From a virus, in the IMG/VR virus record IMGVR_UViG_3300047157_000243, positions 1 to 64,000 of that record: a DNA stretch of 64,000 bases, one strand, 5' to 3'. Shown here in pieces: positions 8,605 to 17,689 of this stretch. The notes under the pieces were generated by a model, which saw nothing but the letters and a program-made list of their open reading frames with translations, did not search any database and was not told where the DNA came from. Each line of letters opens with the position of its first letter. The first letter of the stretch is position 1. The position numbers were made by a program, and so were the translations under genes.

Positions 8605-9825
8605 TTAATCTGGATAAGTTACTGGCGTTAGGTTGCTTATAATTGGTTCGTATGGAGTTTCAATATTTTCTTCCTCATATATATTTGTATTTGTATTTGC
8701 CAAATTTGTACTTAAATTTACAGTTTTACCCAAGTTAATTTGAAAATCAGAAATGTCAATGTTACCACTCACTTTATTAGATACTTTTGCACAAAAATAG
8801 TTAGACTTTATTTGTGGGTCATATCTATTTGATATATCAACAGTAAAATCAGAAGCCTGTATATCAGGTTCAAAGACAGGAGGTATTTCAGCTTGAAATT
8901 CCGAACCATCATTTAGACCTGGTTTGTAAATAAATCTATGTCTATTAAATTCTGTATTCCCATATACTGTTCCATATGTTGATAATATGCTTGTAGACGG
9001 AACTAAAAATGGAACTAAATCCTGAAAATTTCTTTCTAAAAAGCTCAAAAACTTTTCTAAATTTTTAAATGTCAATCTATTAGACTTTTGATTATTAGTC
9101 CACAACATATAAGTAACATATATCTTTTTTAAGTCTCTATAAGTCCCCGTTGTTCCATTTTGCCACCCTTTTGTTTTTCTGTTTTTTGGGTCTACATTAT
9201 TTTGATATAGATAATTTATCCACTCATATATAGTCATCCCAGTTAAATTGTCTGGAACAACTGTATTTATGTCTTCAACTTGCCATTCGAAAGGTACTGT
9301 AAGTCCCGAAAAAACAGAAGATGATGAGCCCCATTTCCACCAGCCATAACCAAATTCATACCAATCCATAACGTCACACTCTATAGCTCTAGAAGGTCTT
9401 AGGTCTACGTTTACTTCTTTGCTGTTTACAATATGTCTAGTATTACCAGTTTTCGTCTTTAAGTTGTCAACTCTTTTAAATGGTTCATACTGACTTCCTA
9501 AGCCTTCAATAAAATCAGCTCCATTGCCTGTCCCGCTTCCTCCAATTTGAAATATTTGAGAATTTACATTAGGATATCCATCATTAATTATAATATTTCC
9601 ATTTAAATCTAAAGGACTTGAATCCTGTAATTCATCAGAGTTTAAATCATCAAAAAGATTTGCAGGTATGAACGACTCTGGGTTATTAATGTCTTCTGGA
9701 GAAAAAAGTTGACCATCAACTGGATTTACAGGGAATTGAATTGTGCCCCCGTCAGTTGTATCGATAAAAGTTCCTATTTGAGGAAAAAGACTCCACATTA
9801 AATGTTGAATTATCCCCTTCTGCAT
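8605..9825 (-). CDS. Baseplate/fibre-linked protein, possibly the C-terminal half of the upstream gene
   Basis: 406 residues if started at the ATG at 9825. The first about 25 codons overlap the end of the upstream gene in another frame. Removing one T of the minus-strand T5 run (9784-9788) would join the upstream frame at FNVESF to PQIGTFIDTTDGG here and give one protein of about 890 residues. The central GYGWWKWGSSS and C-terminal LVPFLVPSTSIL segments are not recognised. It is either a separate baseplate gene with a translationally coupled start or a split one. Confidence 0.55.
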   Translation of the reverse strand: MQKGIIQHLMWSLFPQIGTFIDTTDGGTIQFPVNPVDGQLFSPEDINNPESFIPANLFDDLNSDELQDSSPLDLNGNIIINDGYPNVNSQIFQIGGSGTGNGADFIEGLGSQYEPFKRVDNLKTKTGNTRHIVNSKEVNVDLRPSRAIECDVMDWYEFGYGWWKWGSSSSVFSGLTVPFEWQVEDINTVVPDNLTGMTIYEWINYLYQNNVDPKNRKTKGWQNGTTGTYRDLKKIYVTYMLWTNNQKSNRLTFKNLEKFLSFLERNFQDLVPFLVPSTSILSTYGTVYGNTEFNRHRFIYKPGLNDGSEFQAEIPPVFEPDIQASDFTVDISNRYDPQIKSNYFCAKVSNKVSGNIDISDFQINLGKTVNLSTNLANTNTNIYEEENIETPYEPIISNLTPVTYPD

Positions 9826-11263
9826 CTAGGTTTAAATTAAAACTCCTTTGCACGTTTTTTACATCGTATACAAATTCTTCTAGATTAAAAAGGCATTTAG
9901 GAGCACCTATTAATTTAAAAACAAAACTTATAGCATCTCTAGTTCCTCTTTTTTTGTAAAGCCAAACTATGTTTACCATTATTCTCCTCCAAATTTCTAA
10001 GTTATACTCCTCAAAAGATTTGCCAGTTGAATCAAACTCACCAGCTAAATAATCTATAACATCGTCAGCATTAAAAGCGTTTGGAAGTTTCGCTCCCAAC
10101 ATATCTGCTAATCTTGATAAAAATTTATTAGGAACACTTTCTGAGCCACTATAAGTTACAGAGTGTGCATATGCTATACCATCTATATATTGTTTTATAG
10201 TATCAAACTGTTCAGCATAAACAGTTGTTATTTTTCTATAAGAGTCATCTTGAGAGTCTAAATCTGTAAAATTTTCAGGAAGCATAGTCCTGAGCATTAT
10301 ATTTGTTTTTTCTTCATCAATATTCTTAGCATTTTTTAATATCTTACTGGCATAGGTTTCAAAACTGTTTCCATAACTATCTGGTGCGAACCCGTCAATT
10401 GTTTTAGGCCAATCAAATTTTACTCTTGAATATGTGCCCGTATCAGAATTTGGCACCATTAGATTTCCATCATAAATTAATTGTGTTTCTAAGTTTGGCA
10501 AAGTCCTTTTAAATTGTCCCACCCTTTGTCTTGTTGGTCTTACGTAGATTGGATAGCTAAACGTGCTAGCACTCATAGCTTCTTCGGGCAATAAAATTCC
10601 ATTTATTTCAAACTCTAAATATTGACCATACAAGTAGTCGTATGAATTAATTTCATGAATTTCATTCATAAAAGTGCTACCAGTAATTGTACTTTGAGAT
10701 TCTCCGCTTAACTGTATTGCAAAAGAGCTAGTATCATTGTATAGGTCTATTTGCGATTCAGATTGTTCAGACCTTCCTGATACATATATAATATCACTTT
10801 GATTAGTTATTGAAGAAAGTGAAATTTTAAAAATTGATTTTTGTTGAACTAAGTCATGAGAATAATCATATATAGTTACACCGCTATTTATTGATTTTGA
10901 AAGTAATGCATATGGAAATGTGTCGACTATATTATTTATAGCATTAGCAACTTTAGTATAAAATGAGCCAAAATATGCATAACTACTAGCATCATCTGGC
11001 CTTAAGTTTAATTCATTTGATTTTGTGGTTATAATTTTTAAAACATCAAAATCATCAGATTTAGAACTTTCAATAGTTGAATAGGGCCCAAATGAAAGTG
11101 TAGAGTCTAAAGTGGTTTCTGTAAAATTGTCATTTGGTTTAGCATTGTCTATACGAAATGTGCCAAATGTAAATGCAGATTCTGCACTGGTTGCAGCGAA
11201 TCTAGTGTCTCTACCAGGGGCTGGTCTAATGTCTAAAGTTGTACCACTATCTATTGATGTCAT
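9752..11263 (-). CDS. P2 gpI-like baseplate protein
   Basis: 503 residues, ATG at 11263; first gene of the minus-strand fibre operon. The C-terminal half has features of tail protein I-like baseplate components: MLPENFTDLD, then a long helical stretch, SRLADMLGAKLP, IWRRIMVNIVWLYKKRG and TRDAISFVFKLIGAP. The KKRGT.DAI..........GAP signature is the strongest sign. The N-terminal half is unrecognised beta sequence. In this family the protein helps form the baseplate wedge. It may continue into the next ORF through a frame change near 9784. Confidence 0.65.
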   Translation of the reverse strand: MTSIDSGTTLDIRPAPGRDTRFAATSAESAFTFGTFRIDNAKPNDNFTETTLDSTLSFGPYSTIESSKSDDFDVLKIITTKSNELNLRPDDASSYAYFGSFYTKVANAINNIVDTFPYALLSKSINSGVTIYDYSHDLVQQKSIFKISLSSITNQSDIIYVSGRSEQSESQIDLYNDTSSFAIQLSGESQSTITGSTFMNEIHEINSYDYLYGQYLEFEINGILLPEEAMSASTFSYPIYVRPTRQRVGQFKRTLPNLETQLIYDGNLMVPNSDTGTYSRVKFDWPKTIDGFAPDSYGNSFETYASKILKNAKNIDEEKTNIMLRTMLPENFTDLDSQDDSYRKITTVYAEQFDTIKQYIDGIAYAHSVTYSGSESVPNKFLSRLADMLGAKLPNAFNADDVIDYLAGEFDSTGKSFEEYNLEIWRRIMVNIVWLYKKRGTRDAISFVFKLIGAPKCLFNLEEFVYDVKNVQRSFNLNLDAEGDNSTFNVESFSSNRNFYRYN

Positions 11264-11279
11264 ATAAAATGCTTTAATT

Positions 11280-11286
11280 ATAAATA
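11280..11286 (-). promoter_or_regulatory. TATTTAT element driving the baseplate/fibre operon
   Basis: Minus-strand TATTTAT in the context AATATTTATAATT, 16 nt upstream of the ATG at 11263, in the divergent region between two structural operons. Confidence 0.5.
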
Positions 11287-11388
11287 TTTAGTCAAAAAAA
11301 CTTATAGAAATAATTTATCTTTTTTTTTACTATAATATTTATTTCTAAGGAATGAAATATTTTTTAAAACTAAACAAATCAAAAGTTT

Positions 11389-11407
11389 ACTTTAAAACTT
11401 TTAAAGT
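11389..11407. promoter_or_regulatory. Perfect 9-1-9 palindrome in a divergent intergenic region
   Basis: ACTTTAAAA-C-TTTTAAAGT is a perfect 9-bp inverted repeat with a single central base, between divergent structural operons, 37 nt upstream of the ATG at 11445. The loop is too short for a good RNA hairpin, so a dimeric protein operator is possible. In such AT-rich DNA chance is also plausible. Confidence 0.3.
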
Positions 11408-11444
11408 TATATTATAAAAAATTCCTAAAAAGAGTAAATAGAAA

Positions 11445-13472
11445 ATGGGATATATTTTAAATGAACCTAAAACTTTTATAAATGTCAAATTAACTGACGT
11501 TGGTAGAAGGCAGTTGTCTTTGGGTAACTTGGTGTTTGCAAATGCAGTATTTTCAGACAGAGAGATTAATTATGGCATTGACAGAAATGATAAATATAGT
11601 ATTGCAAATAATAGAGTACTATCTCCGCTAGACACGAATCCAACTTTTACCGTTAACTTTGACGGCACCTTACCGCTTCCGCTAGAGGGAAATCAAGTAA
11701 CTTCGGCAAAACAATTTGCAACAGGAGCTACCAGTAGTTATGGAATGTTTACAGGCACTACTATTTCTAGCGCATCTACTGCAATAGACACAACGAAATT
11801 GTTAGGGTCTAACACCATTACTTATAGTTCATCTCCATTAAGTGGAGGTTCTACGGTTATTTTAGATAGTGCAACACACTACCCAAACGCAGGAGAATTA
11901 GTTTTTATTCCATGGAAACCAATACAAAACAGTGGAGCAACATACGCAGCAAACATAGTTCCTTCAGGAAGTCCAACAGTTTCACTTTGGTATAGAGTTA
12001 CTACTGCCGACAGCCCAGGCACAGGAGAAATAACACTAGATAGACCAACTCCTGATTTTGGAGGGGAGTCTACTTCTCAAGTTGTTGATACTTATTTTTA
12101 TCCTTATGATGGAATAGAAAGTTATTACGGTACAGCATCCACAGTTAATCCTATGTTGTGGAATATGAATATAGTTAGAACTCAATCGGTAGAAGGGACA
12201 TCACTAAGTGTAAGTGGTTATACTTCTTATGGTTCTATAGAATATAATGGAACTAAACAATATCTTGGATTTACAGAAGGTGTAGAATCTATAGGAATTT
12301 TACATTACACTAACGAATTTACTGGCAACACTTATGCTGAACAACTTCTTGAGTCTACAGTAAAAGTTGATTTGCCATACGTCATGTGGCATGGAACTCA
12401 AGGTACAAATGGTCAAGTTTCTAATTATGGCTTATCACTATATGATGCGGACGGAAGGACTCAATCTGATATAATTTCAAATTCAACTTACAGACTTTTA
12501 AAAGATGGAGTTACAGATACTAGCAGAACTTTGGGTAGAGTTTATCATAAGTTAAAAATTATAGTAATAACAGACCAAGAATTATTGACTGCATTAACTT
12601 ATAAGTCAAATAGAAATTATACTTTACCACCATTAAACTTATCTACATCAAGTGTCCCAAAATACCCATTAACATCAGTGGAGGCTACAGGACTTGTGAA
12701 GTCTGGAAAAACTTATTTTGTTACATATGTAACAGAAAGCGAAACTAGCTACATTTCTGGGACAACTTTCGGATACCCAAAAACTTTGCATTGTGGATAT
12801 GTTCAAAAGTTAATTGGCGGTTTGGACGCCGATGGTAATAAACCATTTTTATCTGGAAACTTCACTACAAGCTCATTTCCTTATTTGAGAAATAGTCTAG
12901 ACATGACAAGTTTGTCTGGAACTGGATGGAGTGCAAATAAGGTTCAATTATTAATTTCGGAACAAGATGATACGACTGGAACTCTTGAAATTCAAGATGT
13001 TCCCTCTTATGAATGGAAATTAATATCTAACGGATATGGTAATGGAATATATTCAGGAGAAACTTCTGACACATCAATAGATGCGAGACGTTTAAATGGA
13101 TATCAATTTATTGTTTCACAAGAAGATTATGACAGTGGAACAACATATACTTTAGATAGTTTGTTTACTGAAAACAATGACCACTCTTTAACTGGATTAA
13201 CTTTTGGAGATGAATCTTTTGTTTTTGGAAATGTTAAATCAGACGTATTAGCTACGACATATAAAACGGTAATAACAACATTTGCAAAAAATGATTCATT
13301 AAATACTTCAACAAACTTTTCTTTTGACAATACATTAGATAGCACTACATACATAACAGAAGTGGGAATATTAGATGGAGAATCAAACTTGGTAGCAGTA
13401 GGAAAGCCAACTTATCCAATAACAAAAAATGAAGGAAGATTTTTAACCTTTCAATTACAAATAGACTTTTAA
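11445..13472 (+). CDS. Large virion structural protein (675 aa), baseplate or tail type
   Basis: ATG at 11445. N-terminus GYILNEPKTFINVKLTDVGR resembles that of the following gene (DTIYATAYLTEIGRQYL): a KLTDVGR/YLTEIGR helix after a short strand. The C-terminus YITEVGILDGESNLVAVGKP is shared with the gene at 14660 (YITEIGLYNSLGELIAVAK); this ITE.G..d..g.LiAVgk motif is frequent in phage tail and baseplate proteins. The middle is long, Ser/Thr/Gly-rich beta sequence. First of four co-directional structural genes, divergent from the fibre operon. Confidence 0.65.
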   Translation: MGYILNEPKTFINVKLTDVGRRQLSLGNLVFANAVFSDREINYGIDRNDKYSIANNRVLSPLDTNPTFTVNFDGTLPLPLEGNQVTSAKQFATGATSSYGMFTGTTISSASTAIDTTKLLGSNTITYSSSPLSGGSTVILDSATHYPNAGELVFIPWKPIQNSGATYAANIVPSGSPTVSLWYRVTTADSPGTGEITLDRPTPDFGGESTSQVVDTYFYPYDGIESYYGTASTVNPMLWNMNIVRTQSVEGTSLSVSGYTSYGSIEYNGTKQYLGFTEGVESIGILHYTNEFTGNTYAEQLLESTVKVDLPYVMWHGTQGTNGQVSNYGLSLYDADGRTQSDIISNSTYRLLKDGVTDTSRTLGRVYHKLKIIVITDQELLTALTYKSNRNYTLPPLNLSTSSVPKYPLTSVEATGLVKSGKTYFVTYVTESETSYISGTTFGYPKTLHCGYVQKLIGGLDADGNKPFLSGNFTTSSFPYLRNSLDMTSLSGTGWSANKVQLLISEQDDTTGTLEIQDVPSYEWKLISNGYGNGIYSGETSDTSIDARRLNGYQFIVSQEDYDSGTTYTLDSLFTENNDHSLTGLTFGDESFVFGNVKSDVLATTYKTVITTFAKNDSLNTSTNFSFDNTLDSTTYITEVGILDGESNLVAVGKPTYPITKNEGRFLTFQLQIDF

Positions 13473-13489
13473 AAAATAAAAAATATAAC

Positions 13490-14185
13490 ATGGGAGCAAT
13501 AACATCAGCAGATACAATTTATGCAACAGCATATCTAACAGAGATTGGAAGGCAGTACTTATTTCAAGATAGCAATCACCCTAGGTTTGTAGAACTTAGC
13601 GATGGAACTAGAATAGATAGGTTAAAAATAGAAAGGTTTTCTCTAGGAGACCCAGACGTTAACTATAGGTTACCAAATCTGCCAACATCGGGAAATATAC
13701 CAGATTTATCTGGTGAAAATGAAAATAATATTACAGGAGCTAAAGGTAGAACTTTAAATAATTTAATATCTCCTTTTGAATCTGCCTTAGGAGATGGAGA
13801 TGATTCTTTGGAATATACCACAAGTCAAGGAGATATAGAGATAGATTTAAATAAAGATTTAGATAAGATACCAACCGTATATACTCAAGAGTTATTAACC
13901 TTATTGGACGAAGAGCCAACTTTAGAGTCTACATATGACTTATTACCAAAGAATTTTGGTGAAAATCAAGTAAAAGACGGAGAGTTAGTTATTACTCTGA
14001 GAATGGCAACAACTAACAACCCTGGGTATAGGATTAGAATATTATATCCTACAATTGAAGACGATAACAACATATGTACTATTCAATTTGAAACTGCAAA
14101 TATGTTACAAACAACTAAAAAAGAATATGACAAAATATCGTCAAAGATATCACCTGATGCATTCGGTAAAACTAGTTTAGGATAA
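13490..14185 (+). CDS. Virion structural protein (231 aa)
   Basis: ATG at 13490, 17 nt after the previous stop. N-terminus with ATAYLTEIGRQYLF parallels the 675-aa protein, suggesting a shared assembly or attachment segment. An acidic middle and a VITLRMATTNNPGYRIRILYP strand-rich end follow. No enzyme motif. I infer a tail or baseplate component from context and the shared N-terminus. Confidence 0.55.
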   Translation: MGAITSADTIYATAYLTEIGRQYLFQDSNHPRFVELSDGTRIDRLKIERFSLGDPDVNYRLPNLPTSGNIPDLSGENENNITGAKGRTLNNLISPFESALGDGDDSLEYTTSQGDIEIDLNKDLDKIPTVYTQELLTLLDEEPTLESTYDLLPKNFGENQVKDGELVITLRMATTNNPGYRIRILYPTIEDDNNICTIQFETANMLQTTKKEYDKISSKISPDAFGKTSLG

Positions 14186-14198
14186 GCCCAGGCTTATC
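14181..14198 (+). other. Short perfect inverted repeat at the stop codon
   Basis: GATAAGCC-CA-GGCTTATC overlaps the TAA of the 231-aa gene. There is no T run after it, so it is not a standard terminator. It could be an mRNA-stabilising or attenuating hairpin inside the structural operon. Confidence 0.4.
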
Positions 14199-14225
14199 TA
14201 CTCAATAAAAATTAAAATTAAAATT

Positions 14226-14639
14226 ATGACTAATAAAAATATAAAACCAGCTAGAAAATTAGCAAAAAACTATAGTAAAACTCCACTTACAAGAAGATTA
14301 GGGCCAATAGTTAGAGACAAGTCTCCAATTCAACAGGTTGTCGATGAAGGTAGTGAAGAAGTTTCTTATAACGATTGGCAAGTTATGGATAACATGGATG
14401 AGGGGATGAGACAAGCTTTAATTAGGTGGATAGACACAACTAAAGAAGGCAAACAAGTTCTAAACCCAACAGGTTCAACAAGAACTAAAACTATAAATTT
14501 TCAATTTTATGGAAATCCTTCTAAGGACATTATTGGAGCTGCTGGCGACATTGGTGAGTTTAAATTAGAATTTAAATATACAAAGAAAATTATACAACCT
14601 TTAGCTATTGATGGTTCAAATACCATTATAGCCAGATAA
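14226..14639 (+). CDS. Small virion-associated protein (137 aa)
   Basis: ATG at 14226. Basic N-terminus (NIKPARKLAKNYSKTPLTRR), a helical middle with MDEGMRQALIRWIDTTKEG, then beta strands ending in IDGSNTIIAR. Not recognised. It sits between two proteins with tail/baseplate signatures in a tight operon, so a structural or assembly role is likely. Confidence 0.5.
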   Translation: MTNKNIKPARKLAKNYSKTPLTRRLGPIVRDKSPIQQVVDEGSEEVSYNDWQVMDNMDEGMRQALIRWIDTTKEGKQVLNPTGSTRTKTINFQFYGNPSKDIIGAAGDIGEFKLEFKYTKKIIQPLAIDGSNTIIAR

Positions 14640-14659
14640 ATAAAATAAAATAAAATAAA

Positions 14660-15814
14660 ATGATTGCAGATTCAAGATTTACTAAAAAAGTAGATTCATA
14701 TGTAGCCCTTCAAAGAGAAAGTTCAACAATAAAAAGTCTTTCAGAAGAGACTTTGAAGTTTACTCTTTGCGATAGAGACAATTTGGCTGATAATAAAGGA
14801 AACTATTTTATGTCTTTTAATTTACCGTTTAAAACAAGCCAATTCCCTACAACAAGTAGAGTTTCTGAAGTTTTTCCCGAATTACAACAGTTAAATGTAG
14901 ACCAGATTATAATAACTCCAATATCAGCAAATGATTATAGTGAGTTTATAGACGGAAGAACAGTTAATATGACAGTACCAGTTTCGGGAAGTTCAAACCC
15001 TACACTATTATCAGGTGTGACTCTAGTTTCAAGTACTTATACAGCTGTAAAACCTTTAAAGTATGAGTCAAATGTATTGCTTGGTGATAACATTGTTTTT
15101 CTATTTTCAGACGACATAAATAAGCCTTATAGCGGAAAGACAAGAAATGAATTGGGAGACGGAATAGACAATTCAAACGTTACTTCTTGGGACCCAACAG
15201 GAGAATATAAAGATAGAGCAGGAGCAACGTCATATTCAGAGGTGAGAGATTTTTATGATACAGACCAAAGAACTGATGCTAGTTACGCTGTTTCAGTCGC
15301 ACCAGGATACCCAGAAAATAGAGATGGCTATAATTATGATGTGCCTTGTGGGTTTGCGGTTTTGGATAAGGGTTACGTGGTAATTACTCATCCTCAAATT
15401 GTAAACAATTTCCCATGGACATCTGGTTTTACAGAATCTGGAGCCGCTTATGTTGATGATTTCAATGTCACGAGTAAAACTGACATTCATTTTACGGGTA
15501 GTAGTTTTGCAGACATTTCTGCAGAAGGAGCTATTCTTTCGTATAAAGATATAGACACGTCTTTTAAAATGACATCAGTTTGCATAGCAATGCCACAAGA
15601 GTTTTATATATCAAACAATCCTACTTGGGACAAAGAGAAGGCTATTGCGCAAATGAACGAAGAGACTCAAATTGTTAATTATGATGATATATACATAACT
15701 GAAATCGGTCTGTATAATAGTTTAGGAGAATTAATAGCGGTAGCCAAAATGAGTGAACCCATTAAAAAAACATATGTAAATGCCCTTACTTTTGAAATTA
15801 ACCTAGAAATGTAA
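14660..15814 (+). CDS. Virion structural protein with ITEIGLY C-terminal motif (384 aa)
   Basis: ATG at 14660. Helical N-terminus followed by beta-rich sequence. The last about 40 residues, DIYITEIGLYNSLGELIAVA then KMSEPI and a final strand pair, match the end of the 675-aa protein and are typical of tail/baseplate proteins. Last gene of the operon; the following 180 bp hold two hairpins, the second a clear terminator. Confidence 0.6.
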   Translation: MIADSRFTKKVDSYVALQRESSTIKSLSEETLKFTLCDRDNLADNKGNYFMSFNLPFKTSQFPTTSRVSEVFPELQQLNVDQIIITPISANDYSEFIDGRTVNMTVPVSGSSNPTLLSGVTLVSSTYTAVKPLKYESNVLLGDNIVFLFSDDINKPYSGKTRNELGDGIDNSNVTSWDPTGEYKDRAGATSYSEVRDFYDTDQRTDASYAVSVAPGYPENRDGYNYDVPCGFAVLDKGYVVITHPQIVNNFPWTSGFTESGAAYVDDFNVTSKTDIHFTGSSFADISAEGAILSYKDIDTSFKMTSVCIAMPQEFYISNNPTWDKEKAIAQMNEETQIVNYDDIYITEIGLYNSLGELIAVAKMSEPIKKTYVNALTFEINLEM

Positions 15815-15857
15815 AGCATAAACAAATAAGTTCTTAAAGTGAACATCAATATTTTTT

Positions 15858-15865
15858 TATATTTG
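15858..15865 (+). promoter_or_regulatory. TATATTTG -7-like element
   Basis: TATATTTG fits the Bacteroidetes -7 consensus TAnnTTTG, but no TTG is found 20 nt upstream (TTAA there). A transcript from here would run through the two following hairpins before reaching the RuvC-like gene. Confidence 0.3.
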
Positions 15866-15877
15866 CCCTAACAAAAA

Positions 15878-15910
15878 AGAAACTCTAGTACCACGAATGC
15901 CAGAGTTTCT
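15878..15910 (+). other. 9-bp stem hairpin between structural operon and RuvC-like gene
   Basis: AGAAACTCT (15878-15886) pairs with AGAGTTTCT (15902-15910) around a 15-nt loop. No T run follows. With the terminator 20 nt later it forms a two-hairpin leader, possibly an attenuator-like or processed RNA. Confidence 0.45.
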
Positions 15911-15930
15911 ACACTAATCGACAAAAAATC

Positions 15931-15957
15931 AGCTCTCATATCTTTGAGAGCTTTTTT
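15931..15957 (+). terminator. Rho-independent terminator after the structural operon
   Basis: AGCTCTCA (15931-15938) and TGAGAGCT (15945-15952) form an 8-bp stem followed by TTTTT. It separates the structural operon from the replication genes. Confidence 0.8.
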
Positions 15958-15998
15958 ATTTACTTTTTTTTAAAAAACATAATTTAGTTAAAAAAAAT

Positions 15999-16580
15999 AT
16001 GACTTTAGGACTAGATATTTCAACAACTGTAATAGGTATAGCACTTTTTGATTCAAACGATAAGCTTTGTAATTTAGAGTACATAAAATTTAAACCAAAA
16101 ACAAATTTATTTCAAAGGCTAGACGATTTCGTTGAGCACTTTGAAAAGTTGAGTTCAGCCATCAATTTAGACAAGGGAAAGAATAAGTTAAAACACATAT
16201 CAATAGAAGAGCCTTTAAAAGCATTTAAAGGTAAATTTTCTAATGCAGAGACCATACAGAAGCTTACAACCATGAATGCTTTTGTTAGTATTTATGTTTA
16301 CCAAAAATTTAAGATAGAGCCAAGGTATTATAATGTTCAAACTGCAAGAAAGACGGCTTTCCCAAACTTAACCATTCCTAAAGGTGCCCCCAATAAAAAG
16401 TATTTAATTTGGGAAAAGGTTGTAGAGAAAGAGCCTCAAATAAATTGGGTTTATTCTAAAAAAACACATAAACTTAGAGATGAAAACTTTGACATGTCTG
16501 ATGCTTATGTTGTTGGTTATGCAGATATTATTACCCGACAAATAACTCAAAAAAATATACTAAAAGAAACAGGTTCATAA
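15999..16580 (+). CDS. RuvC-like Holliday-junction resolvase
   Basis: 193 residues, ATG at 15999. The RNase H-fold pattern is visible: GLDISTTVIGIALFD at the N-terminus (Asp6), HISIEEP (Glu70/71), and a C-terminal helix with NFDMSDAYVVGYA (Asp165/168), the usual acidic residues of RuvC/YqgF-type nucleases. Phage RuvC-like enzymes of this size resolve branched DNA formed by recombination-dependent replication before packaging. It heads a run of replication/recombination genes. Confidence 0.8.
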   Translation: MTLGLDISTTVIGIALFDSNDKLCNLEYIKFKPKTNLFQRLDDFVEHFEKLSSAINLDKGKNKLKHISIEEPLKAFKGKFSNAETIQKLTTMNAFVSIYVYQKFKIEPRYYNVQTARKTAFPNLTIPKGAPNKKYLIWEKVVEKEPQINWVYSKKTHKLRDENFDMSDAYVVGYADIITRQITQKNILKETGS

Positions 16581-16582
16581 AA

Positions 16583-16613
16583 TTGTTTAAAAACTCTTTT
16601 TAGTTTATATTTG
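16583..16613 (+). promoter_or_regulatory. Early-type promoter TTG-N20-TATATTTG
   Basis: TTG (16583-16585) and TATATTTG (16606-16613) are separated by exactly 20 nt, matching the Bacteroidetes -33/-7 form. Located 20 nt before the primase start. Confidence 0.6.
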
Positions 16614-16633
16614 TTTATTATAAAAAATCTTTA

Positions 16634-17689
16634 GTGGAAAATAATAAACAAATCATAATATCTATACTTGAAAAAATATTTGGCTCACCTAAAAAAAGTG
16701 GTGACATAAAAGAGTATGAATTCAACTGCAAAAGTAGGGTTTGCAGAAATGATGAAAACAAATTTAATCTCGCTTATAATTCTCAAAATAATATTTATCA
16801 TTGTTGGAAATGTAAATACAAAGGACACATACATAAGTTGGTTTCGGACTATGGAAATAATGATGATTTAAATAGAATATCTTTGGTTCTTCCCAAAACA
16901 AAACCTTTTAAAAAAGAAAAAAAATCAGAAGAATATAGTGACATGATTACCTGTTCGCTACCAGAAGGGTTTAAGTATATGTCTAAAAAAAGTAATTCAA
17001 AGTATTACAAGGCAGCAGCAAGGTATATGTTGTCTACAAGGGGTTGGAGTTGGGATAAAATTAAAAAACATAATTTAGGGTATACCGAAAATAAAGGAAA
17101 CAGAAAATATAGAATCATATTCCCCTCTTATAATGAGTATGGTCAAGTCAATTATTATGTAGGAAGAACTTATTATGACGTTGTTAAGCCCAATTATATG
17201 GGGCCTCCAAAAGAGGAAGTTGCTAGGACTGAAATTATATTTAATGTTAAAAGTGTAAATTTTGATATACCAGTTTTTTTAGTTGAAGGCGTTTTTGATG
17301 CTTCATGTATATATAATTCAATACCTATGCTAGGCAAGGAACCAGCTAATGTAATTATAAAAAAGCTAGTAGAGCACAACACTAGAGTTGTTTTATGTTT
17401 GGACGAGGACGCATTATATGATAGCATAGAAATATACAACAAACTAAGCTCTTATGGTTTAGATGTTTATTTTGTAGAAATACCAGATGATATAGATGAA
17501 TTCAATAAAGCAAACGGAAAACAAGCTACAATTGAACTTTTGAAAACTTGTAGAAAGTTAGATTTTCAATATATGTTTAAAAAGTTTGCACTTAATGAAA
17601 GTGTTAAAAAGAAGGATGTTATAGATGAGAAAAGTTTAAAAAATGAGTGGGAAAAAATGAAATCAGAAATACTAAAAGACCAAAAATGA
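16634..17689 (+). CDS. DnaG-type DNA primase (zinc finger plus Toprim)
   Basis: 351 residues, from a GTG at 16634 (no ATG is better placed). A zinc-binding region has C32 and C37, then HCWKC (C57, C60) followed by KYKGH. A Toprim domain from about 213 has VFLVEGVFDA (Glu219) and VVLCLDEDA (Asp257, Asp259), the metal-binding acidic residues. The enzyme would make RNA primers for lagging-strand synthesis. The stop overlaps the ATG of the Mre11-like gene (ATGA), implying translational coupling. Confidence 0.85.
   Translation: MENNKQIIISILEKIFGSPKKSGDIKEYEFNCKSRVCRNDENKFNLAYNSQNNIYHCWKCKYKGHIHKLVSDYGNNDDLNRISLVLPKTKPFKKEKKSEEYSDMITCSLPEGFKYMSKKSNSKYYKAAARYMLSTRGWSWDKIKKHNLGYTENKGNRKYRIIFPSYNEYGQVNYYVGRTYYDVVKPNYMGPPKEEVARTEIIFNVKSVNFDIPVFLVEGVFDASCIYNSIPMLGKEPANVIIKKLVEHNTRVVLCLDEDALYDSIEIYNKLSSYGLDVYFVEIPDDIDEFNKANGKQATIELLKTCRKLDFQYMFKKFALNESVKKKDVIDEKSLKNEWEKMKSEILKDQK

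Noticed and set aside
17647-17685. Longer start of the Mre11-like gene
   Set aside because: It lies inside the primase frame; the ATG overlapping the primase stop (17686) is a standard coupled start.
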